Source of the DNA: Candidatus Parvarchaeota archaeon
GTDB taxonomy: Archaea; Nanobdellota; Nanobdellia; Parvarchaeales; Parvarchaeaceae
Assembly: GCA_030044235.1 (NCBI GenBank)
Contig: JASHWD010000025.1
Coordinates: 1-9,721 of the forward strand
DNA length: 9,721 nucleotides
Direction of reading: 5' to 3'
Under the pieces are notes generated by a model. It had not been told where the DNA came from. It saw nothing but the letters and a program-made list of their open reading frames with translations, and made no database searches. Position numbers and translations under genes: made by a program. Shown here in pieces: positions 1-5,944 of the stretch; the stretch's first letter is position 1; each line of letters begins with the position of its first letter.

Positions 1-123
1 AAAAATCGGCACGTTTAACGTTATAAGCCCGCCTATTATGAAAACGATAAGCCATGAACCTATTTCAGAAAGCAAAGGCGAAAAATGTGCGGACAAAAAA
101 TTATAGAAGAAATCGTATATCAT
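1..123 (-). CDS. nuoH: NADH-quinone oxidoreductase subunit H (NuoH), N-terminal fragment
   Basis: Only the first 41 codons are present and the gene continues past the left edge. Translation from the ATG at 123-121 gives a short amphipathic start (MIYDFFYNFLSAHF) followed by a hydrophobic stretch (SWLIVFIIGGLIT) that would be the first membrane helix. Family knowledge: NuoH is a membrane subunit of about 330-360 residues that forms much of the quinone chamber with NuoB and NuoD. The assignment rests on position, since nuoH directly follows nuoD in archaeal Fpo/Nuo operons lacking nuoEFG, and on the N-terminal character. An in-frame TAG at 150-148 limits the upstream extent, so the ATG at 123 is the only good start. 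It lies 16 bases after the nuoD stop, which suggests co-transcription. Another membrane subunit cannot be fully excluded from 41 residues. Confidence 0.75.
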   Translation of the reverse strand, partial: MIYDFFYNFLSAHFSPLLSEIGSWLIVFIIGGLITLNVPIF

Positions 124-139
124 GTTAGTATCCCAAAAA

Positions 140-1246
140 TCATCTGTCTATCTCTCCGGGTACAGGGTCAAGGCTTCCCAGTATTGCGACTAGGTCGGCT
201 ACCTTGCTTCCAACGAAAAGTTCTTTTACTGCCTGGATCGTATAAAACGAAGGCGCCCTTATTTTTAGTCTGTAAGGTTTTTGATCGTCGTTTGTGACCA
301 TGTACATCGCAGCCTCTCCACGCGGAGTTTCTTGTCTTACAAGAGTGTATTTTGGTGGAATTTTGAATATCCACGGCACTTTTACTTTTACTTCTCCGGC
401 TGGCATGTCTTTCATTATTTGTCGAATTATTTTTATTGACTCTAAGATTTCGTTTACCCTAACCATAAACCTAGCATAACAATCCCCTGCGGTTTCGGTT
501 ATTACATCAAAGTCAACTTTATCGTAGGCAAGGTATGGATCATCTTTGCGAATGTCCCTTTTTACTCCCGAAGCTCTTATGTTAGGACCGGTAATCCCGT
601 ATTTTACTATTTGTTCCTTGCTTATCACTCCTACTCCAACAGTTCGCATTTTGAAAAGGCCGTTTTCATATGATAATGCTTTGTATTCGTTTTTTACTTT
701 ACTTTCAATAATATTTAGAGTCGACAACAATTTCTCAGAGAATCCATCAGGTAAATCGTAGTAAAGTCCTCCTATAGAAACATACATAGGTGCAAGCCGC
801 CCGCCGCTAACTTCTTCGGTCAAGTCCATCAAAAGTTCTCGCTCCCTAAATCCCCACATAAACAAAGTAGTATTACCGAGGTCTTCACCCACATGAGCAA
901 GGAAAAGTAGATGACTCATCATTCTCTGCATCTCGCACATAAGTGTCCTTATGTAGATTGCTCGCGGTGGCACAGTTACGCCGAGAGCATTTTCTACAGT
1001 CGTCGCATAGAGTACCTCCCAATTTAGGGCGGATATGTAGTCAAGCTTGTCGGCTATAGGCATGAAGCTATTAAAATATTTCATCTCCGCCATCTTCTCT
1101 ACACCGCGATGCACGAAGCCTATCTCAGGTTCAACCTTTTTCATCGTATCTTGGTCTATTTCTACCACAAATTTTAAGACCCCGTGTGTAGAAGGGTGCA
1201 CCGGCCCTATGTTTATCGTTATCTTGTTCCTGTTTTCATTTTCCAT
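140..1246 (-). CDS. nuoD: NADH-quinone oxidoreductase subunit D (49-kDa type)
   Basis: This 368-residue protein is the large quinone-binding subunit of complex I, in the hydrophilic connecting module next to the membrane. Visible signatures are GPVHPSTHG (residues 14-22), EIGFVHRGVEKM (41-52), DKLDYISAL (66-74), RTLMCEMQRMMSHL (100-113) and a C-terminal DPVPGEIDR. By comparison with Thermus Nqo4 (His38, Tyr87), His21 and Tyr70 should be the quinone head-group ligands, and both are present. The CxxC pairs that hold Ni-Fe in the homologous hydrogenase large subunits are absent at both ends, so this is a Nuo/Fpo subunit and not a membrane-bound hydrogenase. Length is near the usual 370-400. It begins one base after the nuoC stop. 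No clear Shine-Dalgarno is visible, so translation may depend on coupling. NuoC and NuoD are separate, not fused as in E. coli. Confidence 0.97.
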   Translation of the reverse strand: MENENRNKITINIGPVHPSTHGVLKFVVEIDQDTMKKVEPEIGFVHRGVEKMAEMKYFNSFMPIADKLDYISALNWEVLYATTVENALGVTVPPRAIYIRTLMCEMQRMMSHLLFLAHVGEDLGNTTLFMWGFRERELLMDLTEEVSGGRLAPMYVSIGGLYYDLPDGFSEKLLSTLNIIESKVKNEYKALSYENGLFKMRTVGVGVISKEQIVKYGITGPNIRASGVKRDIRKDDPYLAYDKVDFDVITETAGDCYARFMVRVNEILESIKIIRQIMKDMPAGEVKVKVPWIFKIPPKYTLVRQETPRGEAAMYMVTNDDQKPYRLKIRAPSFYTIQAVKELFVGSKVADLVAILGSLDPVPGEIDR

Positions 1247-1247
1247 T

Positions 1248-1718
1248 TTAGAATTTTAGATCTAGACCTGTCCAGTTCCTTACTTCGTCCGTGACTTCAA
1301 AGTCCTTCCTAAGCGGTCTGCCAGGCCAATCCTCCGGCAAAAGCACCCGCCTGAGGTCTTTATGGCCCTTAAAGTTTATCCCGAACATATCGTAAGCTTC
1401 TCTTTCCTCCCAATCAGCCGATTCGAGCAAATTAGAGATCGAGTCAACACTAGGATTATCATGTTCAATTTCGACGCGAAGTGTGAGCATGTCATTCTTA
1501 GAATAGCTTGCGAATACGTAATTCATCTCGAAGACTTTAGGCGGCCTATCCACTACCATTAGCATAAAAAGAATATCAAAATGATTTTTTATCTCGCTTA
1601 CAATGGTCTTTAGTTTCGTTTTATCGCTAAGCAAGACTATAGTTTCGTTCTTGTTTGTGCTAACGACGTCGCTTAGAAGCGTCGGAAACCTACCCTTTAT
1701 TGTGTCCGAAGATTCCAT
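1248..1718 (-). CDS. nuoC: NADH-quinone oxidoreductase subunit C (30-kDa type)
   Basis: This 156-residue protein is the 30-kDa subunit that packs against NuoD in the hydrophilic connecting module of complex I. The C-terminal half carries the family hallmark: WEEREAYDMFGI (103-114), then LRRVLLPEDWPGRPLRKDF (122-140). The N-terminal half is less conserved, as is normal for the family. It is slightly short compared with many bacterial NuoC proteins but complete. The start is the ATG at 1718-1716, since the next methionine (residue 52) would remove about a third of the protein. This start lies inside nuoB, giving a 29-base overlap (1690-1718) in a different frame and suggesting translational coupling. 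A weak AAGG lies a few bases upstream of the ATG. The gene is followed after one base by nuoD. Confidence 0.96.
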   Translation of the reverse strand: MESSDTIKGRFPTLLSDVVSTNKNETIVLLSDKTKLKTIVSEIKNHFDILFMLMVVDRPPKVFEMNYVFASYSKNDMLTLRVEIEHDNPSVDSISNLLESADWEEREAYDMFGINFKGHKDLRRVLLPEDWPGRPLRKDFEVTDEVRNWTGLDLKF

Positions 1719-2232
1719 CTTGGTACCTTTTTATCTTGTTCTCTTTTATCAATTTCTGTAGGACCAGCACGGCATCCATAAACATTTCCGGTCTTGGTGG
1801 GCAGCCCGGTATGTAAACGTCAACTGGCATTATCCTATCTATTCCTTCTATGCTGTTGTAACTGTCATGGAAAAGACCACCGCTAATATTGCAGGCGCCT
1901 ACCGCAATTACATATTTTGGCGAGGCCATCTGTTCATAGGCATTCAAAAGTCTTCGGGCCATTTTTTTTGATATAGTTCCGCTGCACAAGACAAGATCCG
2001 CCTGTCTTGGTGAGTCGCCTACGAAAAGAGTACCTGTCCTATCCGCATCGATCTTCGTAGCGCCAAATGGAATCATTTCCATCGCGCAACACTTCGTGCC
2101 GAACGTTAATGGCCAGAGAGAACGGCTTCTTCCCCAGTTCATTACGCTTTGTATGAAATTCTCCGACTTCATGAATATTATTTCTCCTAAACCGGGATAA
2201 GAAAAGTCGTTCGCACCAATTTCTTCTGTCAT
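1690..2232 (-). CDS. nuoB: NADH-quinone oxidoreductase subunit B (PSST type, N2 cluster)
   Basis: This 180-residue protein carries the terminal [4Fe-4S] cluster N2 that reduces quinone. The expected four ligands are visible: the tandem pair Cys48-Cys49 in TFGTKCCAMEM, Cys114 in VGACNISGG, and Cys144 in VYIPGCPPRPE. Their spacing (66 residues from Cys48 to Cys114, then 30) is close to that of Thermus Nqo6 (Cys45, 46, 111, 140). An additional Cys83 (VLCSGT) is not a known N2 ligand. RQADLVLCSGT and GCPPRPE are strong family signatures, and the length is typical. The start ATG at 2232-2230 lies two bases after the nuoA stop. A GAGGT sequence sits about 12 bases upstream of it, a little far for a Shine-Dalgarno. 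The 3' end overlaps nuoC by 29 bases. Confidence 0.97.
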   Translation of the reverse strand: MTEEIGANDFSYPGLGEIIFMKSENFIQSVMNWGRSRSLWPLTFGTKCCAMEMIPFGATKIDADRTGTLFVGDSPRQADLVLCSGTISKKMARRLLNAYEQMASPKYVIAVGACNISGGLFHDSYNSIEGIDRIMPVDVYIPGCPPRPEMFMDAVLVLQKLIKENKIKRYQDGIFGHNKG

Positions 2233-2234
2233 AA

Positions 2235-2594
2235 CTATTGTATAACCTCTTTAGAACGGTCTATTACGTATCTAACCAGAAGGACCATGTAAACAAGACC
2301 TATTCCGACGCCAATGAAAACGGCAACCCCAAGTTGCTGTGCACTCTGACCCCATAAGAAAAGAAAGACGAGAAGCGCTTCAATTATTACAAATACTATG
2401 GCGTAAAGATAGTACTGAAAGCCGACAAGTCTTGAGCCAGCAAAAGGTCTTTCAGCAGATTCTACAGGGGCCATTCCCATACCGGTCGGCTTTATCTTAG
2501 GGCTTAAAAAATCCTCTAAGTAAACAAGGGAAAGCAGCGCAATGCCGCTAAGCACCAAAAATACGAACAGAACTATAAAGTTATTTATGGCCAT
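2235..2594 (-). CDS. nuoA: NADH-quinone oxidoreductase subunit A (ND3 type), divergent
   Basis: This 119-residue membrane subunit is first in the complex I operon. Three membrane segments are visible at about residues 5-25, 61-82 and 87-107, the expected NuoA/ND3 topology. The GFQYYLYAIVFVIIEALL segment aligns with the conserved second helix of NuoA. Several usually conserved positions differ. The loop motif normally read as YECG is VESA here (44-47), so the loop cysteine is missing. In the DVE motif of helix 2 the first acid is Glu72 and the second is replaced by Leu74. The start is the ATG at 2594-2592, with a box A-like sequence centred 26 bases upstream, which fits a leaderless transcript. 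Identity rests on topology, helix 2 and position ahead of nuoB. Confidence 0.88.
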   Translation of the reverse strand: MAINNFIVLFVFLVLSGIALLSLVYLEDFLSPKIKPTGMGMAPVESAERPFAGSRLVGFQYYLYAIVFVIIEALLVFLFLWGQSAQQLGVAVFIGVGIGLVYMVLLVRYVIDRSKEVIQ

Positions 2595-2615
2595 ATTAAG
2601 GTATCATAATCATAG

Positions 2616-2624
2616 AATTAAAAC
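2616..2624 (-). promoter_or_regulatory. Probable box A (TATA) promoter of the nuo operon
   Basis: On the minus strand GTTTTAATT is centred at about 2620, 26 bases upstream of the first base of the nuoA ATG. This is the distance expected between an archaeal TATA element and the transcription start, so the nuo mRNA would begin at or next to the start codon. The element is an imperfect match to TTTAWATA, and assignment rests mainly on spacing and the AT-rich context of this divergent region. Confidence 0.5.
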
Positions 2625-2648
2625 TTAACCCAGACAGATCGATAAAGG

Positions 2649-2657
2649 TTAAATATT
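2649..2657 (+). promoter_or_regulatory. Probable box A promoter of the first transglutaminase-like gene
   Basis: TTAAATATT is centred at about 2653, 26 bases before the ATG at 2679. It matches the archaeal TATA consensus well, and the spacing predicts a leaderless transcript. There is no Shine-Dalgarno ahead of the ATG. It is divergent from the nuo promoter within an 84-base gap. Confidence 0.6.
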
Positions 2658-2678
2658 ATCTACAATCTCAGTATTCAA

Positions 2679-3668
2679 ATGTCTAATAAACTTGATTTAG
2701 TGGTAGTAAGCGGAACCGCCACAAAAGAAGAACAAAAAATCATAGAGAATTTTAAAAAAGAAGATCACGTCGAATATCAGCACGCTATAAAATCAAAAGG
2801 TAAGAAGAGAGCCAGGGTATGTTTAGAGACTATATTAGATAACTATCCCAGTTTTCAGTCAAGCCGGTTTGGAAAACCATTACTAGATGTCGCAAAAGGC
2901 TACCGAAACAGTCTCCAGAGAGAATACTTCGATGAAGTAAAACTTGAACTTAAAAAAGGGTGGAAGATACGAAGTGTTTTGATGGGCGGCTATAACCGTT
3001 TATATTACCCGTCTCAGATCAAAGCTGGGGACCTATGTTTTACCGGAGGTTACGGAATATTATTGCCAAAAGGCCGCAAGTTTAACAAGTTAATCGCAGA
3101 TTTGTCATATGGGGACGAAATTACAAACTTAGATGAACTTCGATTACAGCTAGATTATATCCACAAGAAGTTAAGACACTACCTTCGTACTTTTACAACT
3201 AAATACAGAAACGAGTTTTTTATGGCAGCGCCCGTGTTCACAAAATATCAAGGAAGAGTAATGCAATTGGAGGATTTTGTATCTGGCGACTTACCGGCCG
3301 TATGCTTTGAAAAGGCGCTCTCATTGGCTATAGTCCTGTCAGCGGATCCGACCCTTAAGCGTCTTAAAATAAAATCTTATCTGACTATAGGGTACATGCT
3401 CGCAAAAGATGAACATAACGAAGGATGGTCAAGACAAGCTTCGGCCAATCATGCATGGGTTAGGTTGGACGTTCCGGCTTCAGCGAAGGAATTTGGTCTA
3501 AAAGCCGGAAGCTATGTATTGGATCCTTCTGGTAATGAGCTTTATTCCTTTAGCACAGGGACGAGGTATAAATCTAAAAAGTATATACCGTTCAAAAAAG
3601 AAAATTTACGAAATAGTCTGTACATTACATTGTATAGGCCAAGAAATACGCCTTCAAAATACCGGTAA
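2679..3668 (+). CDS. Transglutaminase-like Cys-His-Asp protein, paralog 1 (function unknown)
   Basis: This 329-residue soluble protein has no signal peptide or membrane segment. The C-terminal half has the order and context of a transglutaminase-like (papain-fold) triad: Cys209 in DLPAVCFEKAL, His258 in NHAWVRLDVP, and Asp282 in YVLDPSGN. Two further blocks are shared with the gene at 6870-7727: an N-terminal one (LVVVSGTATKEEQ, residues 7-19) and GDLC followed by Y-x-x-L-L-P (117-130). The distance from GDLC Cys to triad Cys is 89 residues here and 88 in the paralog, and His to Asp is 24 in both. The region between the N-terminal and GDLC blocks is about 35 residues longer here and basic. 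Family knowledge: such triads occur in peptidases, amidases, transferases and some inactive proteins, so the reaction cannot be named. The start is supported by a box A 26 bases upstream. Confidence 0.85.
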   Translation: MSNKLDLVVVSGTATKEEQKIIENFKKEDHVEYQHAIKSKGKKRARVCLETILDNYPSFQSSRFGKPLLDVAKGYRNSLQREYFDEVKLELKKGWKIRSVLMGGYNRLYYPSQIKAGDLCFTGGYGILLPKGRKFNKLIADLSYGDEITNLDELRLQLDYIHKKLRHYLRTFTTKYRNEFFMAAPVFTKYQGRVMQLEDFVSGDLPAVCFEKALSLAIVLSADPTLKRLKIKSYLTIGYMLAKDEHNEGWSRQASANHAWVRLDVPASAKEFGLKAGSYVLDPSGNELYSFSTGTRYKSKKYIPFKKENLRNSLYITLYRPRNTPSKYR

Positions 3669-3677
3669 TAATACAGG

Positions 3678-3687
3678 TTTATATTTT
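3678..3687 (+). promoter_or_regulatory. Probable box A promoter of the glycoprotein/pseudo-protease operon
   Basis: TTTATATTTT is centred at about 3682, 25 bases before the ATG at 3707, within the 38-base gap after the preceding stop codon. The spacing fits a leaderless mRNA. It suggests that this gene pair is transcribed separately from the upstream transglutaminase-like gene. Confidence 0.6.
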
Positions 3688-3706
3688 GAAGGAACGATTA
3701 AATTAA

Positions 3707-4810
3707 ATGAAAAGACTTTTGTCCATACCGATGGCATTAGGTTGCCTTTTCCTATTGCTAATAGCATTCAATTCGGTAAACGCCGTTTCTGTAGGAGCAT
3801 CGTTTAGAGTCATGAACAGCACGCTAGGCATAAACCAGAATCTTTTCTTTAACATTTCCGCTACTGGATTTCAGCAAAACGTCACTTATGACATATATCT
3901 AAATAATGCCTCGGTTACTACCGGCTTAATCCCTGCGAATTCGGTGGGCTATCAGATAGTCAAATACAACGTAACAAATACGCTAACAGGCAACTACAAC
4001 GCAAGTATAAAGTTTTCCACCCTTTCTTCGCGCATACCGATATATTCAAACATTACGACCCATATACGCCCACACGCAGCTTTTGATTTTCCCGATTATT
4101 CAAATCGTACATTCATAGTTAATAATTCTGCTAGATTATCGCTCTTAGTATCAGATATCGGCAATACTCCTCTTGCCTTTAGTTGGTCTTTGCCAGCCCC
4201 GACAGGAGTGTACTTCAGGCTGACTAACTACACAGAAATTTTTTCTTTGGTACCAAGTCAGACTCTTGACATGCCAATTAACATGACACTCAAAGGCAAT
4301 TTTAGTAAAGTGCTTAATTTTTCCTTTGTAGCGGTCTATAGCAATATTACAATAAGGGATAATTATATCACCACGTTATTTACTCCTGTAATAAACCTTA
4401 CATTCTTAGGTAATAGTGTTGCTACCCACACCGGCGCACCGGATGTGTATTCTGTAGATGTAGAGAACGGTGATAACCTTCCAGTAAATGTAACGTTCGA
4501 GTTCCTTTTGGATCTAAGCAGTTACAACGGTGCGAATACATTTTATCTGAATAAATCTTATCTTTTATCTCCAAGCACTACAAAAGTTCAGATAGATATA
4601 CCAAATAGCAGTCAACTTTTAGAAGTAAACGTTTTCTATGTCGGTCAAGATGACAAACTAGTGAGTGAGCAGATATTCGATCAGCCACTACCTAATCCAA
4701 GTGCCCTGTCAAATCTTCTTGCGGACATAGCATATGTGGTGATACTTGGCGGAGCCATAGTTGTATTAGCTTACTTGCATTATCGACACAGTAAGAACAA
4801 AAAGCCATAG
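3707..4810 (+). CDS. Secreted, C-terminally anchored surface glycoprotein (predicted)
   Basis: This 367-residue protein is not a family I recognise, but its architecture is clear. A basic start and hydrophobic core at residues 1-21 form a signal peptide with a likely cleavage after SVNA (residue 26). A long beta-rich, Ser/Thr/Asn-rich ectodomain follows. A C-terminal membrane helix (about 341-357) ends in a short basic tail (HSKNKKP), so the bulk should lie outside the cell. I count 18 N-x-S/T sequons (x not Pro), a very high density that implies heavy N-glycosylation by the archaeal AglB system. The alternating hydrophobic pattern suggests several Ig-like beta-sandwich domains of the NEW3/CARDB kind, which is inference. 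There is no lipobox at the signal cleavage site. It is followed after two bases by a membrane protein gene, so the two are probably co-expressed. An S-layer-associated or envelope receptor role is plausible but unproven. Confidence 0.88.
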   Translation: MKRLLSIPMALGCLFLLLIAFNSVNAVSVGASFRVMNSTLGINQNLFFNISATGFQQNVTYDIYLNNASVTTGLIPANSVGYQIVKYNVTNTLTGNYNASIKFSTLSSRIPIYSNITTHIRPHAAFDFPDYSNRTFIVNNSARLSLLVSDIGNTPLAFSWSLPAPTGVYFRLTNYTEIFSLVPSQTLDMPINMTLKGNFSKVLNFSFVAVYSNITIRDNYITTLFTPVINLTFLGNSVATHTGAPDVYSVDVENGDNLPVNVTFEFLLDLSSYNGANTFYLNKSYLLSPSTTKVQIDIPNSSQLLEVNVFYVGQDDKLVSEQIFDQPLPNPSALSNLLADIAYVVILGGAIVVLAYLHYRHSKNKKP

Positions 4811-4812
4811 AT

Positions 4813-5535
4813 ATGCAGACTGAAACTAAAGACCACAAGACCGAGTCGTCTTCGACAATTGCCAAAAGTGAAAACCGTAAAGAGGCCGAACAGTTCGTTT
4901 ATCTTCTTATCTTTGTCGCAGTTCTTTTTGGTCTTACTTTGGTAGATGCATATCAGCCAAATTATACGGTTTACGCAATTTGCATACTAGCAGTTGCTTT
5001 AGTGATATTCTTTGTAAAAAGATTAGTTGCAAGTAGATACGAAGTAGATCTCGAAAATAAACTTTGGATAAGCGGTTTAATCTTCTCTGGGGTAGCTACG
5101 CTATTTATATCAGCTTTTGGAGTCCCATTCGTTGCGCCTATCCTCAATACAACTGATTACGTTCGCTCAAAGACATTGCGGGGCTTAAAAAGGGGGGAGG
5201 TTACAGTGAAGGAAAAGTGGCATATAGCTATTTTCTCTTCCGTGTTGTTCCTTCTTATAGCAATGGCGTTCCTTTATCTAAGTTCAAAATATTCTTCGCA
5301 GCCACTTTTTGTCGGCGGAGCATTTCTTGTGACTTATACTTTCATCAATTTAGTACCTTACCACAAATTTGATGGGGCTTTCCTAGCTTATCACAATGCG
5401 ATACTCTCTATAGTTTTTCTTTTACTTGCATTTTTTACTATGGTTACAGTCTATATAAATTTCACATCCGGTCTCTTTATGACGGTAGTATTCATTCTTT
5501 TCAGCCTTGTAACATACCGGCTTAAACTCTGGTGA
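4813..5535 (+). CDS. Site-2-protease-like (M50/COG1994-type) membrane protein lacking HExxH
   Basis: This 240-residue protein has a charged N-terminus (1-27) and about six hydrophobic segments (near 29-46, 52-68, 86-108, 137-156, 165-182 and 194-236, the last long enough for two). The INLVPYHKFDGAF stretch (178-190) matches the third-ligand motif of archaeal M50 proteases, N-x-x-P-x(4)-D-G, with Asp187. Upstream, FGVPFVAP (102-109) and RGEVTVKEKW (127-136) fall where these proteins carry a PGAV segment and the loop before the AGP-x-x-N helix. The expected zinc site HExxH is absent: the corresponding region reads FVKRLVASRYEVD (67-79). I infer a catalytically dead relative of site-2 protease that could bind or hold a membrane substrate. 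The start ATG lies two bases after the glycoprotein stop with no separate promoter visible. The family call is moderate; the membrane nature is certain. Confidence 0.7.
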   Translation: MQTETKDHKTESSSTIAKSENRKEAEQFVYLLIFVAVLFGLTLVDAYQPNYTVYAICILAVALVIFFVKRLVASRYEVDLENKLWISGLIFSGVATLFISAFGVPFVAPILNTTDYVRSKTLRGLKRGEVTVKEKWHIAIFSSVLFLLIAMAFLYLSSKYSSQPLFVGGAFLVTYTFINLVPYHKFDGAFLAYHNAILSIVFLLLAFFTMVTVYINFTSGLFMTVVFILFSLVTYRLKLW

Positions 5536-5552
5536 GAAATACATTTCAAAAG

Positions 5553-5561
5553 ACTTATATA
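5553..5561 (+). promoter_or_regulatory. Probable box A promoter ahead of the small hypothetical gene
   Basis: ACTTATATA is centred at about 5557-5558, 28 bases before the ATG at 5586, in the 50-base gap after the pseudo-protease gene. The spacing suggests a leaderless or nearly leaderless mRNA. This transcript probably also covers the nucleoside hydrolase gene, whose own upstream AT-rich sequence is badly placed. Confidence 0.55.
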
Positions 5562-5585
5562 CTACCCTAAATCTATTAACCTTCT

Positions 5586-5918
5586 ATGACTCAAAAAGGT
5601 AGCTCAATATTAGAAGATTCACTTAATGATGCAAAGAACGCGGTTTCGCGAATCTTGATGAAAGGCTACGCAACAGATATACACTCTGTAAGAACAACTT
5701 TTAGAGATACGCTTTACAGAACAATGGAAAGAAGACTTTTTACTGAGAACCTATCTTATACCGAAATGCGTAAATATCTTGATAAAGACATCGTAACAAA
5801 AGTAAGCTCCCAATCAAGATATTCAGCCTATCTAAGTCTTTTTAGAATTAATTTGGCAGTCGGAACCAACGAAGTCATACAAAAAGTAGCGGAGAGGCAA
5901 GGCGCTCTAGATTGCTAA
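5586..5918 (+). CDS. Small helical hypothetical protein
   Basis: I do not recognise this 110-residue protein. It has no signal peptide, membrane segment, CxxC or nucleotide-binding motif. The sequence reads as mostly alpha-helical and mildly basic (about 17 Lys/Arg to 13 Asp/Glu), with a basic patch TMERRLF (46-52) and a C-terminal Cys as its last residue. It is flanked by a well-placed box A upstream and the nucleoside hydrolase gene 26 bases downstream, which suggests co-transcription. Support for it being real comes from the promoter spacing, the lack of any competing frame and codon use like the neighbours. A small regulatory or adaptor protein is possible, but nothing in the sequence shows it. 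Confidence 0.7.
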   Translation: MTQKGSSILEDSLNDAKNAVSRILMKGYATDIHSVRTTFRDTLYRTMERRLFTENLSYTEMRKYLDKDIVTKVSSQSRYSAYLSLFRINLAVGTNEVIQKVAERQGALDC

Positions 5919-5944
5919 GCTAATCTTATAAAATAAAAAATTCC

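Noticed and set aside
140..1246. Interpretation of the nuoD-like gene as the large subunit of a membrane-bound Ni-Fe hydrogenase
   Set aside because: The CxxC motifs needed for Ni-Fe binding are absent at both ends, while the quinone-site His21 and Tyr70 are present.
3514..3807. A 97-codon plus-strand frame bridging the end of paralog 1 and the start of the glycoprotein gene
   Set aside because: It overlaps two better supported genes in another frame, has no motif, and crosses the promoter box at 3678-3687.
5926..5935. TTATAAAATA as a separate promoter for the nucleoside hydrolase gene
   Set aside because: Its centre is only about 15 bases before the ATG at 5945, too close for a box A, and no alternative downstream start is suitable. 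Co-transcription with the preceding gene is more likely.
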